Assembly (NCBI GenBank): GCA_009731375.1
Contig: BJOX01000175.1
Coordinates: 394,217-428,037 of the forward strand
Length of the DNA stretch: 33,821 nt
Source: Paulinella micropora
Taxonomy: Eukaryota > Cercozoa > Imbricatea > Euglyphida
Reading direction: 5' to 3'
The translations under genes and the position numbers were made by a program. Under the pieces are notes generated by a model that made no database searches, was not told the DNA's origin, and worked only from the letters and a program-made list of their open reading frames with translations. Below, piece by piece: positions 18,273 to 27,203 of this stretch; the first letter of the stretch is position 1, and every line of letters begins with the position of its first letter.

Positions 18273-19865
18273 TCAAACATTTTCGTCGTCAGCGGGGCAC
18301 CACTCTTGTGCCCTCGTCTCAGCGCCGGCGCGCAGGGGCAGCGAGAGTTTGAACAGTCCGTCACCGGTGGCCGGGGCAATTGTTAGCGTGCCCGGCTGCG
18401 CCAGGACCGGAAGAACTTCGGCCATGAACTCTAGGCGCCGGGCGTGTGGGGCTGACAGCCGGGCCGCCGCAAGTGGCCAATGGAGCACGTCGAGCACCCA
18501 GAGACTGTCAACCGAACGCCACACTACGAGCATGGCGCCGGAGGACAGCAGGAGGTCCCGCAGCGGCTGAGAACCGTGGCACAACGCCTCTAGTAGCCTG
18601 TCGCGGGCGGGCAGTTCGGCCAGCAACCGTCTGAGCCACGGGCCCTTGACAGTTGTGTCGGGGTCAACCGCAGCGGGCCACGCGCCCGACCCGATGTTGT
18701 CGGCCGGCAGCCAGTACGACCCGTCACCCGCGGCCCAGACCAAACCGGCGCGGCCCAACGCGTCGGGCAGTGCCAAGGTCACGACACCACTCCGACCAAC
18801 GGTACTTAGAGATCGCAGATAGTCGCTGAGCCACATGCACACGCCCAGGTTGCGTGGTGCACCCTCTGTTTGCCCGCACAGCGCTTGCCAGCCAACGACA
18901 GTGAGCCTGCACCAGTACCCCGGGTCGCTCAGCGCCTGTGCTGATAGTTGTTGGAGCGGGTCGGCCGGCGGGCGCCGGTAGCGCTCCAGTGCCACCTCGA
19001 GCAATTGGCACGGCCGGTTGCTCTCGGCATGGCTAATCATTGCAGCGACGTAAGTGGCGAGGCTTTCCCTGAAGAGCCACACGGCGGTGAGCGGGAGGGC
19101 GTCCAGCAGCGAGGCCGCGCGCGGCGACCGCAAATAACAATCCAACACCGTGAGCATGTCGGGGACGGCCGCGCGGCGCAGCCCACGGGTTGTCAGGTAG
19201 GCCTCACTGTTCTGGCGCGCTAGGTGCAACGGCTTGACCACCACCCATTCTGCGAAGCACAGGGCCGCCGAGGCCAGCAGCAGCTGTGTCTCCAGCGCGC
19301 AAACGCCAGTGAACCGGCAGATCAGGACCGCCTGACTGTCGCAACCGTTTTGTTGCAGTAAGTCCAGGGCCGCGCGGAGGCCGCGCGCCATACTTTCGCC
19401 TACCCGTTCTGTCGCATCGACCCACGCCAGGTTGCAAACCAAGCGGCGCTGCGCCAGAATCTTTCGGGGGTCCGCGCAGTGGTGGAGGTGGTGGCACTGG
19501 TCAAACTGGGACCAGAGCCGCGGGGGTTGCTTTTCCAGCGTGATGACCAGCACGGGCGGCGTAACGCGCACGAGGTCCTCCGCGACCAAGGCACTTTCGG
19601 GCCCCACCGCCAGCACTGCCTGCCGCGGGGTCGAGAGTAAGGCAATTAGCACTCCGTTCAACGCGGTGTTTAGTGATGAGACGACGCCCAAGTGCGTGCG
19701 GCACGAGTCCGCATTTGTGCGCAAGGTCGGGAATGTTCGCGGGCGGAACGTCGCGGTCCAGTCGTTGCGCTCCAGCGCCGCCCGGAGCTGCGCTACAAAT
19801 GCCTGCTTGCCCGGCTGCGGGGACGGGTTCCAGCGCTACGCACAAACGAGCTGTAACGTCTCCAT
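18273..19865 (-). CDS. FtsJ/CMTR1-like cap 2'-O-methyltransferase relative, probably degenerate
   Basis: About 500 residues are open to TGA/TAA at 18273. The clearest signal is VVVKPLHLARQNSEAYL near 19190-19240, matching the KP-x-SRPxNSExY signature of cap-1 methyltransferases (CMTR1, asfarvirus and other viral FtsJ proteins), including the catalytic Glu. Upstream are a Rossmann-like VGPESALVAED segment and a WVDA strand where the family has its acidic residue. Where CMTR1 has the catalytic Lys (ICK), this protein has ICR, so activity is doubtful. Family role: 2'-O-methylation of the first mRNA nucleotide. The best ATG (19865) is followed by TAG after nine codons in the same frame. A 33-nt GT...GCAG segment would remove it. 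A gap begins 32 bases upstream. Confidence 0.5.
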
Positions 19866-20542
19866 CGAGCCTTTTTGTTTGGGGGCAGCGAAAAGGNNNN
19901 NNNNNNNNNNNNNNNNNNNNNNNNNNNNNNNNNNNNNNNNNNNNNNNNNNNNNNNNNNNNNNNNNNNNNNNNNNNNNNNNNNNNNNNNNNNNNNNNNNNN
20001 NNNNNNNNNNNNNNNNNNNNNNNNNNNNNNNNNNNNNNNNNNNNNNNNNNNNNNNNNNNNNNNNNNNNNNNNNNNNNNNNNNNNNNNNNNNNNNNNNNNN
20101 NNNNNNNNNNNNNNNNNNNNNNNNNNNNNNNNNNNNNNNNNNNNNNNNNNNNNNNNNNNNNNNNNNNNNNNNNNNNNNNNNNNNNNNNNNNNNNNNNNNN
20201 NNNNNNNNNNNNNNNNNNNNNNNNNNNNNNNNNNNNNNNNNNNNNNNNNNNNNNNNNNNNNNNNNNNNNNNNNNNNNNNNNNNNNNNNNNNNNNNNNNAG
20301 TGGAGAAGGGGGGGGGGGGGGGGGGGGTGCAGAAAGCAGCGAGAACGGGACCTGAATTCCACGGGCTGAGAAAATTGAGGCGCACGACAGCACAAGAGAA
20401 AAAAAAAGAAAGCGCTGTTGTGCAGGGGGAGAACTAAGAGGGCTGGGGGGGAGGGGCCGTGTGTGTGTTGTTCGGCCGTTTTGTTTTTTTGTGCTCCTCT
20501 GTTTCGTTTGCCTTCTTCTTTTTTTTTTTTTGCTGGCAGAAG
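19866..20542. other. Divergent spacer with a 402-base gap and a 20-G run
   Basis: 19897-20298 is N. After it come G20 (20308-20327), A-rich DNA and a T-rich tract leading into the next gene. No gene is seen. Confidence 0.8.
20511..20539 (+). promoter_or_regulatory. Pyrimidine tract + GCTGGCAG, 3 bases before an ATG
   Basis: A 20-base C/T tract followed by GGCAG ends three bases before the start codon at 20543. It looks like a 3' splice acceptor in the leader. Confidence 0.45.
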
Positions 20543-21059
20543 ATGTCGGAGGCCGACCACGAAGGCCCTGCTAGACTTAAAGACGCGGGCCGCCGCAAAA
20601 GGAGGCGCCATCAGAGCCCCCCCCCCGCCCGAGCAGCAACACTCAGCCCCCTTAAAGTTTCAGGCAGACGCCCCCGAAATCTCTGGCGAGGACGGTAGTA
20701 CAGAAAGAGCGCCCGTGCGCGAAAGCCCGAGCATGACAGAAGAACTACGCAAGCTTTGTTTGCCTATGATAGAAAGCCTGGCAACACAAGAAGGACACGC
20801 CAGTGTTATCCACAAGTCAGCGCAGATCCGGCAGGGCCTCGACACCTTACGGGGCCTAATTACCGTTTGTCATCAGCTTCTGAGCCTCGCTAGCTGCCTG
20901 CACGAGCCTAGTGAAACCAGTGAAAACGCACGGGCGTTGATGTTCAGAGCCAGGCTGGCGCTGTGCGAGATTCAGCGCGACCGTATGACCGAAGAGCTCG
21001 GGGCGGCGCTGGCCAGACTTGCTTCAGTAGTGAAAACCACGGGAGCCGACGACCGTTAG
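20543..21059 (+). CDS. Small helical protein with basic N terminus (unrecognised)
   Basis: The ATG follows the acceptor-like tract. The N-terminal 30 residues contain GRRKRRRHQS, a likely nuclear-localisation signal. A C9 run at 20618-20626 then shifts the frame. After correcting one base, the reading continues through a Pro/Ser/Glu-rich linker (PEISGEDGSTERAPV) into a 100-residue helical domain (LRKLCLPMIESLATQEG, RLALCEIQRDRMTEEL) ending TAG at 21059. The shift is almost certainly a homopolymer error or polymorphism. No family is recognised. It converges with the gene at 21150-21710, 90 bases away. Confidence 0.55.
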
Positions 21060-21149
21060 CAAACAAAGATTTGCGGTGCTGACAGACATTTTTCTTTTTA
21101 TATATTAAAAAAACCCCAAAAGGCACAACAAATGGAGGGGCGTGGTCAA
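21060..21149. other. AT-rich spacer between convergent genes
   Basis: TTTTTATATATTAAAAAAA at about 21094-21112, between two stop codons, probably serves 3'-end formation. A short palindrome, GCAAA...TTTGC, follows the upstream stop. Confidence 0.5.
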
Positions 21150-21710
21150 CTAGTACGGATGATTATAGGCTGGCGGAGCAAGCGCGCTGGTGTGCCAGTC
21201 GTGGCGCGGCCTGTCGTAATCGCAGAAAGGTTGGGGGTAACGAGCCACGCGGCGAGGCTTGTCCTGGCGGCGCCCGCGACCGGCGACCAGACTGTGGCGG
21301 CGCCCGCCCCGGCGGTCCAAAGAAGATCGCCTGTTAGACCGCCGGGGCCTCCGCCACGGTCCTGCGGGCGCTTCGGGGGGCGTCGCGGGGGGAGGGGGCG
21401 CGGGGGCTACGGGCCCCGGCGGGCATACCGGCACCGGGGGAGGGCTCTTCTCGTCGACATGTGCAGAAGGCGACCGCCGTTTTCTTCTTCGCCAGCGCCT
21501 GTCCTCCCAGGCATCGTCCGATTCGTCCGAGCCAGCTTCGAGCGAGGCTTGCAAGGGGCTTTGCAGGAACCTCTGTAGATCACTGAGTAAAAGTTTGTGT
21601 TCACGATTGCTGTCTTCAAGCTTGCTTAGCTCTTCTACGAGCTGGCGTGCCAGTTGCTCTATCTGGTGACCGTGGCCCACGAGCCCGGGGCGCGCTGTGG
21701 CGCTTGCCAT
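21150..21710 (-). CDS. Small protein: coiled coil, acidic middle, basic/Pro-rich tail (unrecognised)
   Basis: Complete ATG (21710) to TAG (21150), 186 residues, no frame break. Residues 15-58 form an amphipathic helix with Leu heptads (LARQLVEELSKLEDSN). Next come an acidic patch (SDESDDAWED) and KRR clusters, a Pro-rich linker (about 90-115), and an Arg/Gly/Asp-rich C-terminal tail ending in Tyr/His/Pro residues (RRVARYPQPF, HDWHTS). The layout resembles small nucleic-acid-binding or assembly proteins that oligomerise through the N terminus and bind through a disordered basic tail. That role is an inference. It faces the 20543-21059 gene, whose charge order is reversed. Confidence 0.6.
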   Translation of the reverse strand: MASATARPGLVGHGHQIEQLARQLVEELSKLEDSNREHKLLLSDLQRFLQSPLQASLEAGSDESDDAWEDRRWRRRKRRSPSAHVDEKSPPPVPVCPPGPVAPAPPPPATPPEAPAGPWRRPRRSNRRSSLDRRGGRRHSLVAGRGRRQDKPRRVARYPQPFCDYDRPRHDWHTSALAPPAYNHPY

Positions 21711-22786
21711 CCACTAAAAACGTGGGAGAGAGAGAGAGAAAAGAGAGGACAAGAGCACGGGGGGGGGGGAGGGGAAGAGGAGATTTTTTTTTTCGTTTGT
21801 GGTGGTTGCCAAGAAAGGACTGAAGTCAAATTATTCTTTGAAGGGGGAGGGAGAAATAGGGAGGGGGGGGAGGGGGCAGGTAGAAGGACATTAAAAGAAA
21901 GAGGGAGGATGGGAGGGGAAAAAAGCAGTTATCTCACAAATAATTCCTCTTCCTTGTGCCTATTCACCCCCCCCCCCCCTATTTCTTTCCCTCTTTTGTT
22001 TCTTTCCCTCCCTTGTTTCTTTCCCTGCCTACCAAAANNNNNNNNNNNNNNNNNNNNNNNNNNNNNNNNNNNNNNNNNNNNNNNNNNNNNNNNNNNNNNN
22101 NNNNNNNNNNNNNNNNNNNNNNNNNNNNNNNNNNNNNNNNNNNNNNNNNNNNNNNNNNNNNNNNNNNNNNNNNNNNNNNNNNNNNNNNNNNNNNNNNNNN
22201 NNNNNNNNNNNNNNNNNNNNNNNNNNNNNNNNNNNNNNNNNNNNNNNNNNNNNNNNNNNNNNNNNNNNNNNNNNNNNNNNNNNNNNNNNNNNNNNNNNNN
22301 NNNNNNNNNNNNNNNNNNNNNNNNNNNNNNNNNNNNNNNNNNNNNNNNNNNNNNNNNNNNNNNNNNNNNNNNNNNNNNNNNNNNNNNNNNNNNNNNNNNN
22401 NNNNNNNNNNNNNNNNNNNNNNNNNNNNNNNNNNNNNNNNNNNNNNNNNNNNNNNNNNNNNNNNNNNNNNNNNNNNNNNNNNNNNNNNNNNNNNNNNNNN
22501 NNNNNNNNNNNNNNNNNNNNNNNNNNNNNNNNNNNNNNNNNNNNNNNNNNNNNNNNNNNNNNNNNNNNNNNNNNNNNNNNNNNNNNNNNNNNNNNNNNNN
22601 NNNNNNNNNNNNNNNNNNNNNNNNNNNNNNNNNNNNNNNNNNNNNNNNNNNNNNNNNNNNNNNNNNNNNNNNNNNNNNNNNNNNNNNNNNNNNNNNNNNN
22701 NNNNNNNNNNNNNNNNNNNNNNNNNNNNNNNNNNNNNNNNNNNNNNNNNNNNNNNNNNNNNNNNNNNNNNNNNNNNNACTGCCGTG
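21711..22786. other. Purine-rich spacer with a 740-base gap
   Basis: 21720-21900 is nearly all G/A (with a G10 run), and 21960-22035 is nearly all C/T. 22038-22777 is N. No gene is seen. Confidence 0.8.
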
Positions 22787-23543
22787 ATGCCTTCCAAGCA
22801 AGCGCCCGCGTGGTTTACGGTGATCATGCAGATCCAACTGGCGAATCGCGCTCGCAATGAGACTGAATTACAGCAGTCTACATTGTCTACGTGGAAGATG
22901 ATCGAGGATGTCTTGCTGTCCAATGAACGCGGCGCGGGGGGTCTGCAACACCTGCTGGAGCCAGAGAGCAACGGCCTGTACCACCAGATAGCCCTGTCGT
23001 ACCAGCAGGCCAGCGAGACCTTCGTGAACTACCAGCGTACGAAGGCCAGCGCGGCCTACATCAAGACCTTCGGCGCGGCGCGCGACGCGGTCTCCGGCCG
23101 CTGGCAACACCCGCCCCCCGAGGCAGTGTTCTTGGTGGCCCGCGTGGCGTCGGCAATCCTAACCGAAATCAGCTGGCTCCGTCCGGCCAAAACCACCCTC
23201 GAGATCTGGGTCGTAGGCCGCGGCTTGCACGGGGGCGAAACGGAACTGTGGCGACTCATACTCCCCGAGTCAGACGGCGAGCTGGTTTGTTGGCAGAAGC
23301 ACGACTCGGGCTCGGTCGGTGGTTTGTTGGCAGAAGCTGCGCCTGGAGCTCCCGCTCGCCTGGGTGTCTAACTCCGGGAACTGCCAGCACGGCTGTTGGT
23401 GTCTGCTGCAGAAGGAACACGCGGCCGTGCTGCGGCACTCACTGCAGCTGCTGTGGGACCCGAGCGCGCCCGCCGCCACGGATGCCAAAGATGTGTCGCT
23501 GCAGCCCATCGCTGACTACCGCGTCATGATGCCAAAGATGTGA
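22787..23543 (+). CDS. Unrecognised protein, frame broken by an 18-bp direct repeat; 5' end at a gap
   Basis: The frame runs out of the gap and contains ATG at 22787 (possible start; the frame is open further up). About 165 residues of mixed helix/strand follow (STWKMIEDVLL, TTLEIWVVGRGLHGGE), then the segment GELVCWQK. There an 18-bp repeat separated by 19 bases (37 bp in total) shifts the frame. After it, the other frame continues LRLELPLAWVSN to TGA at 23541. Skipping the 37 bp, or a 49-nt GTTTGT...GGCAG intron from 23285, restores one reading of about 240 residues. No family is recognised. The last 28 bases overlap the 3' end of the opposite glycosyltransferase gene. Confidence 0.5.
23283..23337. 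repeat. 18-bp direct repeat with 37-bp period in a coding region
   Basis: TGGTTTGTTGGCAGAAGC occurs at 23283-23300 and 23320-23337. The offset is not a multiple of three and coincides with a frame break. Confidence 0.85.
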
Positions 23544-24375
23544 CGCTCATCCATGGTGCGACCCGGGAGGTGGAAAATCCAGTCGGAGGGCCCGCCCTGC
23601 AACAGCTCAGCTGCCCGCCTGGGCACGACCCAGACGCTGTGGCGTTCAAAGTCCGGGTGTGCTACTAAGAAATCACGCAGTGGTCCGCCATGTGGTGGAA
23701 TGGCAGGACCGTTTGGTCGTAGATGCGCAGCAGGGCCGCGTGCGCCTGTGGTGTGTTGCGCACGAACCAGACCCCATTGTTGATCTTGTAGCGACGCCTT
23801 TTTTCTGCTAGTAATACAAAGATCGGCTTTTCGTCTGCACGCGCGTCCACCGCCCGGCGGGCCTGCTCGAAGCGTTCCTCGATCCTGACAGCCTGATTGG
23901 CGAACACCGTGTCCCCGTCCACCCACAAAAAGTACTCGTACCGCATCGATGCGCGCAGCAGCCATTCCAAGTACCGCAGCTTATTAAAACGCGCCGCTTG
24001 AGGATACATCCACCAGCGCAGGGGCAGCAACTCCCCGGGCCGGAAACAACTGTCGTCAAATAAGTCGTACTTCTGCAGGTCACAATATCGTCGCTTAGGT
24101 TCTTGGAAGCTGCAGCGTGCCCAAGGAATGGTCTCCCAAGCCAAATGTAGTGTCCCCACCGCAAAAGAGGGGCCGGCGCCGGTCTGGTTGTGTTGTCGGG
24201 AGCAGCTCCGCCAAACCTCGTGGCCTGGCGCCGCGGGTTGGTAAGCAGTTGTGCTAGCTGCTGGTGGGTGGCTCTGTAGCAACCAACCGGCCACCAAAAT
24301 TAGCAGAAGAAGTGAGAAGCAACGCGCAAGCGTGAGCCGTGCGGGCAAGGCGCACATCCTCAGCCCCCCAGACAT
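23516..24375 (-). CDS. Type II membrane glycosyltransferase, GT34 (GMA12/MNN10)-like
   Basis: The ATG is at 24375 (or 24357). A Leu-rich signal-anchor near residues 14-33 gives a type II membrane protein with a lumenal catalytic domain. The catalytic core shows YFLWVDGDTVF, a DxD metal/nucleotide-sugar site, and then NNGVWFVRN. After a frame change at about 23668 come VWVVPRR and WIFHLPG near the C terminus. Order and spacing fit the GMA12/MNN10 galactosyl/mannosyltransferase family (LNAGxFxxRN, then HFAG). The donor sugar cannot be told. The frame change looks like a small indel, because conserved elements lie on both sides. It is a neighbour of the GT25-like gene on the same strand and overlaps the plus-strand gene by 28 bases. 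Confidence 0.6.
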
Positions 24376-24466
24376 GAGAACTTTGTCGCAGCCATGAATT
24401 TGTTGAACATTCAGGAGGAGGGGTAGATTTTGAGGGGGGGGGGGGAGGGGATTTTGGGCCGGGCGG

Positions 24467-24488
24467 CCCCCCCCCCCCCCCCCCCCCC
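24467..24488 (+). repeat. 22-C homopolymer next to an assembly gap
   Basis: C run ending six bases before a 10-N gap (24495-24504). Confidence 0.9.
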
Positions 24489-24504
24489 GAACCCNNNNNN
24501 NNNN

Positions 24505-24790
24505 ACAGTAAAAAAGTTTTTCCCCGCCCCCATTTGTTTCCCCAGAATTTTTTCTGTGGGCTAATTTGCAATTGCCGAAATCGCTCCAAAACAAAATTCT
24601 GTGTGTGCCGCAATTTGCGGCAAGACACCACAAGTGTCCACAAACTGCGGCGTTTTCTGCAATTGGCGCGAAATTCACCGAGAAACCGAAACCTTTGAGA
24701 ATTTTTTTTGGCAAAGGACATTTCGGCAATTTCAAATAGCTAGCAAAAATTCTTGGGGCGGGCGGGGGAAAAGAAATTTTATGTCTAATT
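24505..24790. repeat. Foldback (palindromic) repeat element, solitary copy
   Basis: The left part (TTTTTCCCCGCCCCCATTT..., GGGCTAATTTGCAATTGCCGAAAT...) is the inverted complement of the right part (...GGACATTTCGGCAATTTC, TAGCAAAAATTC, GGGGCGGGCGGGGGAAAAG). The shared GC-rich ends flank a GCCGCAA/TTGCGGC centre. The same building blocks form the array at 29880-31135. There is no ORF; a MITE-like or satellite origin is inferred. Confidence 0.7.
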
Positions 24791-24899
24791 TTCTTCCCCT
24801 GCCGCCACTCCCCCCCCCGTCTCACTCACTTTCTCTCCTTCTTTCTCTCTCTCTCTCTCTCTGCTCTGTTAATGTACTCTGTTGGGAGCTAAGGATGAT

Positions 24900-25622
24900 T
24901 CACCACGTTAGGAATGGAGGCGAGGAAGCGGAAATTGTGCAGGGGTGGACTTGCCAGCCCAGCCACATATCGATTGCGCCACGCACGGGCAAGCACGCGC
25001 GCAGGTAGGCGAGCGCCTCGCACCGGTACAACAGTGCCACCGTGCCGGACGTGTGGTCGCCGGCCAGAGAGCGGAACAGCCCGGGCGCGACCGCGACCCT
25101 GTCCCAGGCGAGGCGGCGGCCGCGTACCTTGGTGTACAGCGTGATCACGCCCCAGCGCGCGGTGTTGGTCGCGAGCAGACGTTCCACGCCGGCAGTGTCA
25201 GAGAGCAGGGCATCGTCCTCCAGGATGAGTATGCTGTTGTTGACCGTGTTACAAACCTCGGCGAGTGCGTGCTCCCACAGCCACACGTGCGACAGCGCCA
25301 GGGCGTACTCCTTGCGCGACAGACCTTTTTCGCTTACCCACCCGCGCACTTGCAGCGATGCCACTGTCGTTGGCTGTCGCGCGTCGACTCCGTGCCACAC
25401 GAGACAGTGGCGACCCGCGTCGCGGAAAACGTGGCACAAATGCAGTGAGTTGTGGGCGCGCCACGAGCCATGGTCGGCTACTGATAGCACGAAGACGATG
25501 TAGTTCGGGGCTGCACGATCTGTGTGGCGCGGCGGCCACAGCACAGTGACCATCGCACAGGCCGCCAAGAAGGCGGCACTGCACACAAAGCCCCAGTTCT
25601 GCCTGCTTACGCAACCTTTCAT
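24900..25622 (-). CDS. GT25-family glycosyltransferase (LPS/collagen galactosyltransferase-like)
   Basis: The ATG is at 25622 (MKGCVSRQNW), with a hydrophobic anchor at residues 11-30, so a type II membrane protein with a lumenal catalytic domain. Core motifs are YIVFVLSV at the start of the domain, GLSRKEYALALSHVWLWEHAL (the GxxG/Cxx-SH helix typical of GT25) and SILILEDDALL, the acidic metal-binding motif. GAIDMWLGW near the end matches the family's late Asp. About 240 residues is normal for the family, and the frame is unbroken to TGA at 24900. GT25 enzymes add galactose or glucose to glycans or hydroxylysine; the acceptor here is unknown. With the GT34-like neighbour it forms a small glycosylation pair. 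Confidence 0.7.
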   Translation of the reverse strand: MKGCVSRQNWGFVCSAAFLAACAMVTVLWPPRHTDRAAPNYIVFVLSVADHGSWRAHNSLHLCHVFRDAGRHCLVWHGVDARQPTTVASLQVRGWVSEKGLSRKEYALALSHVWLWEHALAEVCNTVNNSILILEDDALLSDTAGVERLLATNTARWGVITLYTKVRGRRLAWDRVAVAPGLFRSLAGDHTSGTVALLYRCEALAYLRACLPVRGAIDMWLGWQVHPCTISASSPPFLTW

Positions 25623-25922
25623 TTTGCTGTTGTTGTGCCTAGCTGGGCCAAGAAGGGAAAGTGCGCTTCGCAATTCTTGCCCTGGCCTCCCGTTTTTTCA
25701 TACCCACCCCCCCTCCCCCCTTTCCTCCTGCCTCCTTCCCGTCTGTCGTTTGAAGTGGCAGGGTTGGTGTGTGGGAGGGCGGGGGGTCGAGAAGGGGAGG
25801 AACGGCGCAACTGTTTAGCTAGCCAGAAAAGGGGGGGGGGCCGGAGCGTAGCTATTTTTGTATTTCCTTTTTTTTTCCTTTTCTCTCTCTTGCCTCATTT
25901 TGGTCAGGTCGTTCAGTGCCTG
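25623..25922. other. Divergent spacer before the TMBIM-like gene
   Basis: C-rich, G-rich (25830-25840) and T/C-rich (25863-25900) blocks. The last ends in GGTCAG at 25907, 15 bases before an ATG. No gene is seen. Confidence 0.6.
25863..25907 (+). promoter_or_regulatory. Pyrimidine tract + TTTTGGTCAG ahead of an ATG
   Basis: A third example of an acceptor-like tract close to a start codon (ATG at 25923). Confidence 0.4.
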
Positions 25923-26716
25923 ATGGCCGAGTTCCTTCCAAGACCAATGCGCCAGCTATCTGCACTCGAAACAAATGTGAGACAAGAAGAAGAAGACGAT
26001 GAAGAGAAGTACACCGAGAATTCTAAGCTCCTTCGTGTACACCGACAATTGTCGCGCTGATGCTCGCGAGTACTCGCTGGGTGGATTATCGCGACTGGTA
26101 AAACAATCACCCGTGGTTGGTAGGCGTGTTTCTAGCCACGTGCGCGGTCCAGATAGCGCTGTTCTACTACGACTGCGTGCTGCACATGGGCCTCCTAGCG
26201 CTGTTCCTGATAAGTGGCACAGTGGTGCTGGCAGACCTCGTGCTGCTGCGCGCCGACTCTACTATTGTGTTCGACACCTGCGCCGTGGTCGACGCCTTCT
26301 GCGTCCTGTGTTTCTGCTGGTGCCTGCAGAGCTATTTGCCGTACAGGAACCTCTACGCGCTGCTGGTGCTGCTGATCGCTTCGTCGGTCACCTTCTTCGT
26401 CGAGATCTGGCGGCCGTACGGTTCCGTGCTCGGCAACCTGAGCCTGCTGTGGCGCACGGAGCTGCCGGTGCAAGCGCGCGGAACGCTGGGGGTGATCGTC
26501 ATGTCCACCGTCACGTGCGCCTACGTGCTGTGGCAGCTGGAACGCGCCATGCACCATACCGCCAGAAGCAATAGCTACCGGGCCTCGCTGCTCCTGTTTT
26601 GCAATCTGGTAGAAATGGTCTTTCTCATGGGGCTAGGGCTGACGCGAGTCATGGAGGGCGCCAGGGCCCTGCGCACACGGTTTCAGAACACGATCCCGCG
26701 GCCCGCCGCCTTGTAA
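25923..26716 (+). CDS. Bax-inhibitor-1/TMBIM-like multi-pass membrane protein, two frame lesions
   Basis: The ATG starts a 45-codon hydrophilic acidic N terminus (RQEEEDDEEKY). Near 26045-26055 the reading moves to the frame TIVALMLAS...RDW, meets TAA at 26099, and continues NNHPWLVGVFLATCAV through six more hydrophobic segments to TAA at 26714. The pattern QL-x-TIVAL, then HPW at the start of a helix, two central helix pairs, a long helix ending in a charged turn, and YRASLLLFCNLVEMVFLMG near the end follows the TMBIM/Lifeguard layout (YxxAxxLYLDIINLFLxLL). Family role: ER/Golgi calcium leak and suppression of apoptosis; viruses encode relatives. The two lesions could be errors, or the gene could be decayed. 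Assignment is by motif layout only. Confidence 0.5.
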
Positions 26717-26722
26717 AAGTTT
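26709..26722. terminator. Short palindrome over the stop codon
   Basis: GTAAAA-G-TTTTAC spans the TAA at 26714. It could mark 3'-end processing; the evidence is weak. Confidence 0.25.
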
Positions 26723-27203
26723 TACGGTGAGTGACAGAGGGCTCTTCCCAAAACAAACAAAAAAAGATTAACCACCAGAAAATAAAAAAAACAGGTGGCA
26801 GAAAGGGAAAAAAAATTGGGGGGGGGGGGGAGAAATGTGGGCGGCGGCAGGCTTTGCTCCCGGTCTTGGGTTTTTGGACACTGTGGGGCCGCGAGGTGAA
26901 CTCCCCCCCACTCCCTCATCTTTTTTGGCGCCTTTTGGCCGGCTTTTTTTTTTCCTTTGCTCCGGCCCCCCCCCCCCCCCCCCCCCCCCTCCCCCCTTCC
27001 CCCCCCCCCCCCCCCTTTNNNNNNNNNNNNNNNNNNNNNNNNNNNNNNNNNNNNNNNNNNNNNNNNNNNNNNNNNNNNNNNNNNNNNNNNNNNNNNNNNN
27101 NNNNNNNNNNNNNNNNNNNNNNNNNNNNNNNNNNNGGGGGGGAGAAAAGAAAAGCACTTTCAACCTTCTGGTAGAGAAATCCGGTCGACGCGCAAAACCA
27201 AAA
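26717..27203. other. Spacer with C/G homopolymers and a 117-base gap
   Basis: A-rich, G13 (26819-26831), T- and C-rich DNA, C24 (26966-26989), then N at 27019-27135 and a G/A-rich leader. No gene is seen. Confidence 0.8.
26966..26989 (+). repeat. 24-C homopolymer
   Basis: Followed by more C-rich DNA running into a 117-N gap. Confidence 0.9.
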
